Part shown: positions 8,822-16,211 of the stretch, piece by piece
Numbering within the stretch: position 1 is the first letter of the stretch
Layout: every line of letters begins with the position of its first letter
Source: Pelotomaculum schinkii
GTDB taxonomy: Bacteria; Bacillota; Desulfotomaculia; Desulfotomaculales; Pelotomaculaceae
Assembly: GCF_004369205.1 (NCBI RefSeq)
Contig: NZ_QFGA01000001.1
Span: forward strand, 1,302,001 to 1,366,000
Length of the DNA: 64,000 nt
Direction: 5' to 3'
The notes under the pieces: generated by a model
What the model saw: only the letters and a program-made list of their open reading frames with translations
The model's database searches: none
What the model was told of the DNA's origin: nothing
Position numbers and translations under genes: made by a program

Positions 8822-8862
8822 AAAAAGCCGGGCGATACTAATATATCGTCCGGCTTTTTTTA
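8822..8862 (+). terminator. Rho-independent terminator of cassette A
   Basis: Stem AAAGCCGG-CGATA paired with TATCG-CCGGCTTT, followed by a run of seven T. It also works on the minus strand for the convergent lipoprotein gene. Confidence 0.9.
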
Positions 8863-8865
8863 TTG

Positions 8866-9435
8866 TTACGGACGTTGTTGCTGGTTGGTTAAAATTATCC
8901 TTGTTATTTTGTTATTTTCAAGTGAAAAGTCTAGATGGGGGTAATACAGACCATTAATTTCTTCTTTATTCGCTCCATTAATGAAAACAGACTGATATTT
9001 ACTATTAGGCTGAAAGCTATAAACTACATCATATTTTTTAGTAATATATTCCAAAGAATCCCCAAGTCCAATTCCTGTATCTGTTGTTAGCTTAGAAGGT
9101 GCAGAAATTTGTATATCAACTACGCCTCCAATAACAGGTTCATTCTCACCCCTTCTATAGAATGCAACAGATAAACCCAAATCTTCATAGTACCATCTAA
9201 CAAAAGGAGTTGTAGGAAACTTGTCTTTTTTTGTTGGCTCACCGTAAAGTTTCAACACCTGTTCTTGTGAATCACCGATATGAATTCCGGCAAGAGAAAC
9301 GTTTTCTTTCGTCAAAGGTCCTGGACCGGCTTCGCTAGCGTTATTATTGACAATTTTAATTTTTTTTGAAGAACAACCAAAAAGCGTTAACAAGAGAAGA
9401 ACCAAAACTAGACCCTTAATACCTTTTTTAAACAT
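8866..9435 (-). CDS. Lipoprotein of unknown function
   Basis: 189 residues with a lipobox (LTLFGC, lipidated Cys at residue 21). Two similar units follow: IHIGDSQEQVLKLYGEP near residue 50 and IGLGDSLEYITKKYD near 120. These are reminiscent of BamE/SmpA-like proteins, where a G-hydrophobic-S/T-turn leads a helix. The C-terminus (NNKITRIILTNQQQRP) recurs fused to a sigma fragment at 9473-9733, showing that a paralog once stood there. Function is unknown. Confidence 0.7.
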   Translation of the reverse strand: MFKKGIKGLVLVLLLLTLFGCSSKKIKIVNNNASEAGPGPLTKENVSLAGIHIGDSQEQVLKLYGEPTKKDKFPTTPFVRWYYEDLGLSVAFYRRGENEPVIGGVVDIQISAPSKLTTDTGIGLGDSLEYITKKYDVVYSFQPNSKYQSVFINGANKEEINGLYYPHLDFSLENNKITRIILTNQQQRP

Positions 9436-9472
9436 ATGTCATTACCTCATTTCATATATTAGTTGAATTTTT

Positions 9473-9733
9473 TTACGGACGATTTTGTTCGTTGGATAAC
9501 ATTATCCTTGTTATTTTGTTATGTTCAATTTCAAAGATTAGATCTGGATACGTAATTAAATTTTTTTCTTTCGCAGTTTCTTCCGCATCATGTGGGTTGC
9601 GTAAAATCAAACAGCAGGTGCGTACGGCAGTCGTCCACTGTTCCCGGACAAACTCTTCATAAGCTGTGATATCTCCTGAACAAATACGCGATACCATTTC
9701 AGAAGTGATACATTGCTCACTTTTATGGATCAC
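9473..9733 (-). pseudogene. Chimera: ECF sigma N-terminus fused to lipoprotein C-terminus
   Basis: 86 codons. Residues 1-52 copy the N-terminus of the sigma factor at 13131-13715 (ITSEMVSRICSGDITAYEEF). The last 32 copy the C-terminus of the neighbouring lipoprotein (HNKITRIMLSNEQNRP). Region 4 of the sigma and the signal peptide of the lipoprotein are both lost, so neither function can survive. It is read as a deletion that joined two adjacent genes in frame. The start is a GTG behind AGGGGTG. Confidence 0.8.
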
Positions 9734-9767
9734 TCATTTTTCACCCCTACCTAATATGACGCAAAAA

Positions 9768-9785
9768 ACCACCCGGACGGATGGT
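9768..9785 (-). promoter_or_regulatory. Palindromic element upstream of the chimera
   Basis: The inverted repeat ACCATCCGTCCGGGTGGT on the minus strand, 35-50 bases upstream of the chimera's start. Second of three copies. Confidence 0.5.
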
Positions 9786-9994
9786 GCAAGTGTGAATTTT
9801 TCAAAAATATTCCCGAAAAACCCTCTTGGAGTAGACCGGCTGATATATGCCCCTGCGGATCAACAGGGATGTCACTCTCGGATTAAGGGCTACATCCCAC
9901 AGGTTGTTGAAATCCTCCGTCTTCTTATTTCTTATGTTCAAAAGCCAGCCTTATCCAGTTTGATTTATAGCAAGGGCTGAAACGTGAAGCAAAA

Positions 9995-10045
9995 TGAAAA
10001 ACTTTTTGGACAAGGGGGTATCAAAGAGGTCCCTTTCTTTCTCTT
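9995..10045 (+). promoter_or_regulatory. Conserved cassette leader B1
   Basis: AAAC, T5, GGACAAGGGGGTATCAAAG then GGTCCCTTTC, matching the leaders at 7240-7300 and 10841-10884. It lies about 270 bases upstream of the holin-like gene. Confidence 0.45.
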
Positions 10046-10310
10046 TATACAGACAGAGAGGTTGTTTAGTGAAGTCACGTTTATGGTAGCTGACTGAAAA
10101 ATATGTAGAACTTTTTTCGTTTTTGAATCGTCTATATATTAACAAACAAGTTAAATATAGGAATAGGGAGAAAGCTATCGAAAGCTAGAGGTGAAAACCA
10201 TTGGATCTAAGATGAGTAATACATTATGACAACCTCAGCTCAGCCGTTGTTTTTTGATCTGTCCGTTTTCGTATAGTAGGTCCTTTTTTTCTTCCGGAGG
10301 TGGTGATGGA
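10046..10310 (+). other. Long untranslated leader before the holin-like gene
   Basis: No gene is seen. Short self-complementary stretches occur near 10172-10192 (AGCTATCGAAAGCT). It does not match a riboswitch class I can recognise. The length and position suggest a structured 5' leader, but this is weak. Confidence 0.25.
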
Positions 10311-10613
10311 ATGCAGGATCTGTTTACCTATGCTACTCTTGGCACCCTGGCCGGCGCGGTGGCTGCGACTGTTCTGGTGGTTGATTCCATTAAAGAGCTT
10401 GGTTTTTTGAAGCGTTTTTCCACTCGTTGTCTTGTGGTGGCGGTAGCTGAAGGAATCGTCTTTCTGGCCGATATCGCTGCAGGGAGTTTTACGATAAAAA
10501 ATGTCCCGCTTTGTATTCTGAATGGTTTGCTGGTGGCGGCTTCCGCCATGGGAAGCTGGCAGGTGATTCATGATCGGCTGCTTGGTGGTTCTGAAAAGGC
10601 AAAGGGAGGTTGA
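10311..10613 (+). CDS. Holin-like small membrane protein
   Basis: 100 residues with three predicted membrane segments (about 8-27, 38-57 and 63-80) and a short charged C-terminus (GGSEKAKGG), a holin-like layout. The start is ATG 10311 behind CCGGAGG. The stop is followed directly by the ribosome site of the HTH_16 gene, so the two are coupled. Its place beside small sigma factors and a lysozyme-like cargo recalls TcdE with TcdR and UviB with UviA. No family was identified with certainty; a plain membrane protein remains possible. Confidence 0.55.
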   Translation: MQDLFTYATLGTLAGAVAATVLVVDSIKELGFLKRFSTRCLVVAVAEGIVFLADIAAGSFTIKNVPLCILNGLLVAASAMGSWQVIHDRLLGGSEKAKGG

Positions 10614-10618
10614 GTGCC

Positions 10619-10810
10619 TTGAAGAAAAAACCGAAGTTTCATGAGTTAGTTGTCAGGGCTAAAAGCGGTGATGAGAAGGCTGTTATTCAAATAGTGTATC
10701 GGTTAAATCCGGCAGTTAAAAAATATAGCCGCCGGTCGGGGCATTATGCTGAATGTTATTCGGATCTGGTAACTTGGTTAATTGGCTCAATTAATCAGTA
10801 CCCAGCTTGA
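10619..10810 (+). CDS. HTH_16 / RsoA-like sigma region 2 protein
   Basis: 63 residues of the short helix-turn-helix type found in conjugative elements and in the co-sigma RsoA: ELVVRAKSGDEKAVIQIVYR then NPAVKKYSRR. The start is TTG 10619 because GGGAGG stands nine bases upstream; TTG 10610 touches that site and cannot use it. It precedes the region-4 protein at 11054, so the two could form a two-subunit sigma factor as SigO-RsoA does in Bacillus subtilis. The pairing is inferred from family and order. Confidence 0.65.
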   Translation: MKKKPKFHELVVRAKSGDEKAVIQIVYRLNPAVKKYSRRSGHYAECYSDLVTWLIGSINQYPA

Positions 10811-10840
10811 AAAAGTTAAAAAACACAATTTAAAAGCAAA

Positions 10841-10884
10841 ATGAAAAACTTTTTTTTGGCAGGGGGTATCAAAAAGACCCCCTG
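10841..10884 (+). promoter_or_regulatory. Conserved cassette leader B2: AAAC...GTATC element with hairpin
   Basis: AAAC, T8, GGCAGGGG, GTATCAAAAAGACCCCCTG, almost identical to the leader at 7240-7300 and followed by the same TTTTCTCTTTATATGG. It lies directly between the HTH_16 gene and the small sigma gene. Confidence 0.5.
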
Positions 10885-11053
10885 TTTTCTCTTTATATGG
10901 TAAGAGGGCAAGTTAGTTTCCATGATAGGAGGTGTGAGATAGTGAGCTATACCTGACGTTTCTTCTGGCGAACTTGAGGCTAATGCTTTTGATCCGGAGG
11001 AAGCCCGGGCGATTGCCTGGTTTTTAACCGGCCTGCGCCGTGAAGCGATCAGA

Positions 11054-11395
11054 TTGACTAAAAAGTACCGGCGACTGGATGAGCATGAGCTTCTGCTCCT
11101 GAATGGTCCGGCGACTCAAGACACTGATTCCGATAAGCTGACCATGCTTGATGCCATTCCTGCCCTTGTGGATGTTCCTGGTGAAGCCGAGGATATGGTA
11201 TTTATCCAGGAAGCTCTCTTGTTGTTAACGCCCCAAGAGCAAAGAGTGGTACAGGCAACGATCCTGGATGGATTTACCGAGCGAGAGGCGGCCAAGGAAC
11301 TGGGGATATCACAGCCCGTGGTTCATCGCACAAAAGAGCGTGCGTTGAAGAAGCTGCGGAAGCGCTTTGCCCTGGATAAATCCGCCGGCAAGTAG
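11054..11395 (+). CDS. Sigma-70 region 4 protein, cassette B
   Basis: 113 residues from TTG 11054, with region 4 at about 55-105 (LTPQEQRVVQATILDGFT, ISQPVVHRTKERALKKL). The frame is open and protein-like 33 codons further upstream (from GAC 10955: DVSSGELEANAFDPEEARA). The obvious start, GTG 10942 behind AGGAGG, reads GTG AGC TAT ACC TGA C and is one base out of that frame. A full protein of about 150 residues needs a +1 shift at ACC TGA, or the gene is broken. It is close kin to 7464-7805. Confidence 0.7.
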   Translation: MTKKYRRLDEHELLLLNGPATQDTDSDKLTMLDAIPALVDVPGEAEDMVFIQEALLLLTPQEQRVVQATILDGFTEREAAKELGISQPVVHRTKERALKKLRKRFALDKSAGK

Positions 11396-11691
11396 AGCCT
11401 CAACTGCCACAGCATCGATGTCTCACGTGAAGTGGAAGAGTCTGGTTTTAGTCCAAATCGCCCTTTAATCGTTTTCTTCTCTTTGGAGGAAAGTGATATA
11501 AGCGACTGTTCTGGAAAGCGCTACAAAAGGAGAAGCGGCTTTGAGGCCGGGAATGTCCCGGCGGTAGTCCAAAAGGTAAAGAAGCGAGTATTGAGCATAA
11601 TGCGCAAGCATTATGCAATGAGTAAGTTTACCCTAAACAAAGTTTTATAATCGCTCAACATTAAACTAAAAAATTAAGGAGGTTTTGATTT

Positions 11692-12024
11692 ATGCCATAT
11701 TTATCCTATAAATTTGATGATTTGGTTCCAGAACAGTCTATCGAAACTAAAGATACATTCACTGTATCAGAAACACAGGATGTTAATGTTGTTTTAGTGC
11801 AATGGTCGTATATTGGTGGATATCAGAATCCAGCTTGGCTTACTTACAAACTCATTGCAACAAGTGGTGGTCAATCCACTGGGGAGATACGGGTTGATGG
11901 TTTGTTTACAAGTAAAAGTATAACAATTAAGTTTGAAAATGTAGCATCAGGAACCTATAAAATGAGAATCTATAACAAAGGGGCTGGTCTTGCATACGGA
12001 AATGGCCATATATATTATCACTAA
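11692..12024 (+). CDS. Small beta-rich cargo protein of cassette B
   Basis: 110 residues behind TTAAGGAGG. It starts MPYLSYKFDD and has no signal peptide. Alternating hydrophobic and polar strands (VNVVLVQWSYIGG, SITIKFENVASGTYKMRIYN) suggest a small beta-sandwich. It follows the small sigma gene after about 300 bases with no other gene, the same position that the glutaredoxin and lysozyme-like genes hold in cassette A. Family and function are not recognised. Confidence 0.6.
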   Translation: MPYLSYKFDDLVPEQSIETKDTFTVSETQDVNVVLVQWSYIGGYQNPAWLTYKLIATSGGQSTGEIRVDGLFTSKSITIKFENVASGTYKMRIYNKGAGLAYGNGHIYYH

Positions 12025-12046
12025 AGTGACAACCGGATAATAGGCT

Positions 12047-12080
12047 GAATTACTCCACCCTGAGCAGGGTGGAGTAATTC
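12047..12080. terminator. Perfect hairpin between convergent genes
   Basis: Fifteen-base arms GAATTACTCCACCCT and AGGGTGGAGTAATTC with a GAGC loop, between the cassette B cargo and the convergent anti-sigma gene. It lacks a long T run but is well placed as a two-way terminator. Confidence 0.65.
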
Positions 12081-12114
12081 ATAAAATCTAAACACAATAC
12101 TTTAAGGATGCTCA

Positions 12115-13143
12115 TTATTTTAGTGGAATTTTTATGTTTTGCTGTTGGCTGCCGGCTACCTGAGGAACAAGAACAAGAAATTCTGGTATATTTTTGGGTG
12201 CCTCACATACTAATCGGGCAACCGTAATTTTCGTATCTCCTTTAATTTGGTGGCTCAGTCTTATCGAAGCGCATTGCGGGATATTATTTCCTTTATCGTC
12301 CATTACAGCACTAAAATAAAATTCCTCTGTAAGTGGCCGAATTGATTCATATTCGATTAGCATGCTTAACGGAGAAATCTTTACTTCTTTTACCATAACA
12401 GAGGTTTCTCCAAATGTCTCTTTTTTCATTGGTGAAAATGTCCTGGTGGCCGCATCTGTGTCTTTCCTCGACACAGGAATCGGCCCAAGCAGCCATTCTC
12501 CTTGTTCCTTTCCGATTTGATAAATCGCCACCTCCAGGTTGAATGCTTCAGGTAAATCATCACTCGGGTAGATTTCCACCAATCCAACCCGGCCGTTATC
12601 CGCTTTTTCACACGTCGCTTGCTTAGTATTCTGAATAGGCTTACCATTGGCAAAAAACTGCATTCCCGGGGATCCCAAAGGAATGATCAAATCTCCGGGA
12701 AAAGTTTCGGGACTAAGGTCAGGTCTGGAAGTCGTGACTGTATAGCCAATATCGATCCTCCCCTCGTCATACAACACACCTGTAATGGTGACAGAAATAT
12801 CTTTGTCCGTGGCCGTTAGGTTTGGTTTGGTCACGAACCCTTTATCCATTGCATTTTGAATTCCCCTGTCTTCGACAAAATTAAACACCGCATTGATAAT
12901 GGGGATTTGCTCCAGCGCCCTGGCTATGACCGGGAAAATAAAACCGGATAGGATCACAAGCCCGCCGATTACAACTACGGCAGCAAAGCTGCAACAGATT
13001 TTGCGAATTACCGCGTTCCTCTGAAAATTTGTATCCGCGGCCGTGTTGTCAAGGGCACGCTCACGAATTTTGTCCCATGGAACGGCTTGAACCGGGTAGC
13101 GGTCGCCCTCTTTATATATTTCCTGTCTGATCATTTCATCCAT
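12115..13143 (-). CDS. DUF4179-type anti-sigma factor, second copy
   Basis: 342 residues: a cytoplasmic N-terminus of about 50 residues, one membrane segment at about 52-72, then an extracytoplasmic DUF4179-like region. The start is ATG 13143, behind AAGGGGTG; it overlaps the end of the sigma gene by 13 bases. An ATG at 13167 is in frame but deeper in the sigma gene. It is a paralog of 1062-2063 and presumably holds the sigma factor encoded just upstream. Confidence 0.78.
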   Translation of the reverse strand: MDEMIRQEIYKEGDRYPVQAVPWDKIRERALDNTAADTNFQRNAVIRKICCSFAAVVVIGGLVILSGFIFPVIARALEQIPIINAVFNFVEDRGIQNAMDKGFVTKPNLTATDKDISVTITGVLYDEGRIDIGYTVTTSRPDLSPETFPGDLIIPLGSPGMQFFANGKPIQNTKQATCEKADNGRVGLVEIYPSDDLPEAFNLEVAIYQIGKEQGEWLLGPIPVSRKDTDAATRTFSPMKKETFGETSVMVKEVKISPLSMLIEYESIRPLTEEFYFSAVMDDKGNNIPQCASIRLSHQIKGDTKITVARLVCEAPKNIPEFLVLVPQVAGSQQQNIKIPLK

Positions 13144-13715
13144 GGTTCGTTCACCCCTTTGCAACATTCGTCTTGTAACGCTTGACTTTCTTTAAGCCGC
13201 CCGGCCATCTGACGGCGGGCCCTGGCGAGCCGCCACTTATATGTGCCTAGCGGCCAGCCTGCCGCAATTGAGGCTTCCCTGTCGGTTAAATCGCAAAAAT
13301 AGCATAGAACCAAGGCAATTCTCTCCGGCTTGCTTATATCATGCAAGACGTCTCTTACCGCAATTCTGGTATCAGCCTGTTCAATTTTATCGCCGGGAGC
13401 TAATATTTCCATGTCAGATACGGATAAAGCTTTCGACTGACGACGCCTCCGCCGGTGCGCCGCGTTTAATAAAATCCGGTAAAACCATACGCGAAATTTA
13501 TTTGGCTCCCTTAGCTGCCCACGAGACTTATACAGATTGACAAAAGCGTCCTGGGCAGCTTCTTCCGCATCATGCAGGTTGCCTAAAATCAAACAGCAGG
13601 TGCGTACGGCAGCCGTCCACTGCTCCCGGACAAACTCTTCATAAGCTGTGATATCTCCTGAACAAATACGCGATACCGCTTCAGAAGTGATGTATGGCCC
13701 ACTTTTATCACGCAC
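13131..13715 (-). CDS. ECF RNA polymerase sigma factor
   Basis: 194 residues. Region 2 is at about 20-95 (HDAEEAAQDAFVNLYKS, then FRVWFYRILLNAAHRRRRR), region 4 at about 130-180 (ISKPERIALVLCYFCDLTD, then PLGTYKWRLARARR). The start is taken as GTG 13715, behind AGGGGGGGTGA. Its promoter region and first codons recur as broken copies at 6979-7115 and 9473-9800, so the locus has been duplicated at least twice. It is coupled to the overlapping anti-sigma gene. Confidence 0.85.
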   Translation of the reverse strand: MRDKSGPYITSEAVSRICSGDITAYEEFVREQWTAAVRTCCLILGNLHDAEEAAQDAFVNLYKSRGQLREPNKFRVWFYRILLNAAHRRRRRQSKALSVSDMEILAPGDKIEQADTRIAVRDVLHDISKPERIALVLCYFCDLTDREASIAAGWPLGTYKWRLARARRQMAGRLKESQALQDECCKGVNEPWMK

Positions 13716-13752
13716 GCATCTTTCACCCCCCCTACCTAATATGATGCAAAAA

Positions 13753-13770
13753 ACCACCCGGACGGATGGT
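13753..13770 (-). promoter_or_regulatory. Palindromic element upstream of the intact ECF sigma gene
   Basis: The inverted repeat ACCATCCGTCCGGGTGGT followed by T6GCATCATATTAGG and then the ribosome site. Its survival in all three copies suggests a binding site or promoter element of this sigma gene. Confidence 0.5.
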
Positions 13771-13911
13771 TCAAGTGTTAATCTTTTAAAACAACCAAAT
13801 TGATTTATTATTTATTAAAATTGCAACTATTTTTTAGTTGCAATTTTAAAGGCTTTTAGGTATAATAAGAATACAAAAACAAATCAAAAGTAATTGAAAG
13901 ATTTAGAAATT

Positions 13912-14169
13912 ATGAGCAAACGGGATAAGTTGCTGGAAAGACTATTAGAAAAACCTTCCGACTTCACCTATGTTGAAGCCAGGACCTTGTTGAGCCGGTT
14001 CGGTTACAGGGAGGATAATCGGGGACGTACATCCGGTTCAAGAGTAGCATTTGTGCACGTGCAAACAAAGCATGTGATAAGGCTGCACAAACCACACTCT
14101 GGTAATGTTTTAAAGAAGTATCAATTAGACGAGTTAACGGAAGCATTAAAGACTCAGGGGGTAATTTAA
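13912..14169 (+). CDS. hicA: HicA-family mRNA interferase toxin
   Basis: 85 residues from ATG 13912 (a TTG at 13894 is also in frame). The small double-stranded-RNA-binding-like fold is recognisable from FTYVEARTLLSRFGY, the GSRVAF strand and the histidine-bearing strand VIRLHKPHSGN. HicA toxins cut mRNA and stop translation until bound by HicB. The cognate antitoxin follows after three bases, the usual order. Length is typical. Confidence 0.88.
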   Translation: MSKRDKLLERLLEKPSDFTYVEARTLLSRFGYREDNRGRTSGSRVAFVHVQTKHVIRLHKPHSGNVLKKYQLDELTEALKTQGVI

Positions 14170-14172
14170 ATC

Positions 14173-14532
14173 ATGAAGGACGTCATGTTTTACAAAGACT
14201 TTATTGGTTCAATTCACTTCAGCACAGAGGATGAAATATTCTTTGGAAAGATAGAAGGTATTGATGATTCGATTGGTTTTGAAGGCAGTAGTGTCGAAGA
14301 TTTAAAAAGTTCCTTCCGGGAAGCGGTTGAAGATTATATCGAATTATGCAAGTTAAACGGGAAAGAGCCGCAAAAAGTGTACAAAGGGACCTTTAATATA
14401 AGAATTTCACCGGAGATGCACAAACAAGCCGTACGAGAAGCTACAATAAAAGGGATTTCCTTAAATCAATTTGTTGAAAGCGCTATTGCAGAGAAGGTAT
14501 CGGCTTCAAAAACAGCAAAAAAATCACAGTAG
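14173..14532 (+). CDS. hicB: HicB-family antitoxin
   Basis: 119 residues. The N-terminal half is the partial RNase-H-like HicB fold (IGSIHFSTEDEIFFGKIEGI), the C-terminal half a ribbon-helix-helix DNA-binding domain (FNIRISPEMHKQAVREA, GISLNQFVESAI). It would neutralise HicA and repress its own operon. It begins three bases after the HicA stop. Confidence 0.9.
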   Translation: MKDVMFYKDFIGSIHFSTEDEIFFGKIEGIDDSIGFEGSSVEDLKSSFREAVEDYIELCKLNGKEPQKVYKGTFNIRISPEMHKQAVREATIKGISLNQFVESAIAEKVSASKTAKKSQ

Positions 14533-14805
14533 CAGGACTATAATTATCCACTCCCTCAAAAACATGATCCCATCAGCTAGAAGTATAAGCTTTCGTAGCC
14601 GACAAGAATCTGGTTCCTCCGATTTGCAAAACCACACCTTTTTCTGGTTTCTGTTTGGACTGCCCCCGGCAAAATGTAATTATATCAACCGCAGCAGTAC
14701 ACCAATCTGGATGTGAGCCCGCCGGTTAGCAGGCTTACCCTTTTGGTTCAAAACGGTCCTTATTTTAAATCTTACCGTACAATAGATTAGAAGGATTCCC
14801 GCATC
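14533..14805. other. Intergenic region without recognised gene
   Basis: Between HicB and the convergent glycosyltransferase. No coding frame, hairpin with T run or repeat was found. Confidence 0.4.
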
Positions 14806-16152
14806 TCATCTTGGCAAACGCTGAAAACTTATACCAACGTTAAAATTCCTTATTATTGTCTCCATACAGGCAACCGTAGCAATAATCAGAAAAAATAAGG
14901 CGGGAAAGTTATATCTCGGCTGTCCCTCGGTTACAAAAAAGACTGCCATAAGGAATATAATATTGAGGGTAACCACAGTTTCCCTGTATCCGATTGTTGA
15001 CGATCTTTGAAAAATACCGGTAAGGATATGTTTTAGATTGACAATTGCATAAAATAATCCAAAAGAACTTAAAATGTATATAATAATATCTATGATCGCC
15101 CGAAAGAATGACAGTTTTCTTAAATTCTGCGCGGAAAAATAATCTTTATCTTTTATGATTTCATTCATCGTCCATTTTTCAACATCTTGAGCTCCGTTAA
15201 AAAAAGTATTCTTAACCCTGATTACACCCAGCTTGAAAAACTCAATTGGGTGGGCAAAGATCCACTTTTTTGCTTCGTCTTTATACAGTTTTTCCGTGTT
15301 TGCAGGATGTTCGGGAAATACGGTTCCCTTTTCCACAAACTTAGCTTTAAATTCTTCAGATACTTGGAATTCATTTGGATCCATCCAGCCGCCAACATAA
15401 TTATAGTCATTGTTGTTAATATAGAGAACATATCCGCCATTGTAGGAAATGGGTATAAACGCGTTAAATACGATCCAGTTGCGATATGCCCAGGGCGCAA
15501 TACACACAGCCATGACGGATGAGACAGCCAACACAGCAATCACTGTCTCTTTTACCGACTTGCTGCGCAGCCATTCCACAACAGCAAGAATTGCCGGATA
15601 TGCGATAAAATAAGGCTTTGTAAGGGCTGCAAAGGCAATTAAAAATCCCAACAGCGGATAACGAAGCCTGTTATCGAATTCAGAGAATTGAACCAGAACG
15701 GTCAAGGCAACGAAAAACGTAAATAAAATTTCGGAACCTAAAACACTATTGTAGGCTATATAATTCGGTAATAAAGCTACAAGGAGATAAGCGGCAATTG
15801 CCGTTTTTTTAACGAACAGCTTATTAAAAATAAAAAATAACACAACCATCGTCGATACGGACAATAATAAGTTCAGATACTTTCCGGTCAAAACGTCCGT
15901 GTTGCCTGCCAGCTTAAAGAATAAACCTAAAACAAGGGGATAGCCCATTCCCTGAAAGGCAACAGGATTGCCCCATTGTGTAAAGCCGAGGTTGTTAAAA
16001 ATATTAACGGCAATGATGTAATACCCTTCAAAATCCGATTCCAGCACATTCGGAATAGTAATTATCCAATAATACCTGAGAAGTAAGCCAATTACTGTAA
16101 TGACAAGAATAGAAATAAGATATTTTTTTTCTAACTGTAAAATTTTTTTCAA
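14806..16152 (-). CDS. GT39/ArnT-like membrane glycosyltransferase
   Basis: 448 residues with about ten to eleven membrane segments. The first outer loop carries ESDFEGYY at about residues 39-46, the acidic site that GT-C/GT39 enzymes use to bind the lipid-phosphate sugar and metal. The rest (FQGMGYPLVLGLFFKLAG, then the TEGQPRYNFPALFFL block near the C-terminus) fits dolichyl/undecaprenyl-phosphate mannosyltransferase relatives. It probably moves a sugar from a lipid carrier to a surface acceptor. It is 60 bases downstream of the SH3 gene in the same direction. Confidence 0.75.
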   Translation of the reverse strand: MKKILQLEKKYLISILVITVIGLLLRYYWIITIPNVLESDFEGYYIIAVNIFNNLGFTQWGNPVAFQGMGYPLVLGLFFKLAGNTDVLTGKYLNLLLSVSTMVVLFFIFNKLFVKKTAIAAYLLVALLPNYIAYNSVLGSEILFTFFVALTVLVQFSEFDNRLRYPLLGFLIAFAALTKPYFIAYPAILAVVEWLRSKSVKETVIAVLAVSSVMAVCIAPWAYRNWIVFNAFIPISYNGGYVLYINNNDYNYVGGWMDPNEFQVSEEFKAKFVEKGTVFPEHPANTEKLYKDEAKKWIFAHPIEFFKLGVIRVKNTFFNGAQDVEKWTMNEIIKDKDYFSAQNLRKLSFFRAIIDIIIYILSSFGLFYAIVNLKHILTGIFQRSSTIGYRETVVTLNIIFLMAVFFVTEGQPRYNFPALFFLIIATVACMETIIRNFNVGISFQRLPR

Positions 16153-16211
16153 TTTCTTTCCTGCTCCTTTTTATCCAAAGCCTAATCATGTCCTGGCTTG
16201 TATTCAAGCAC

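Noticed and set aside
11432-11650. 72-codon frame between the cassette B sigma gene and its cargo
   Set aside because: GTG start without a ribosome site, low complexity of codons and no match to the equivalent place in cassette A.
13753-13790. TGAACC upstream of the intact sigma gene as a sixth ECF promoter
   Set aside because: The distance to the CATC/CGTC-like box is about 20 bases, not 16, and the sequence is dominated by a palindrome.
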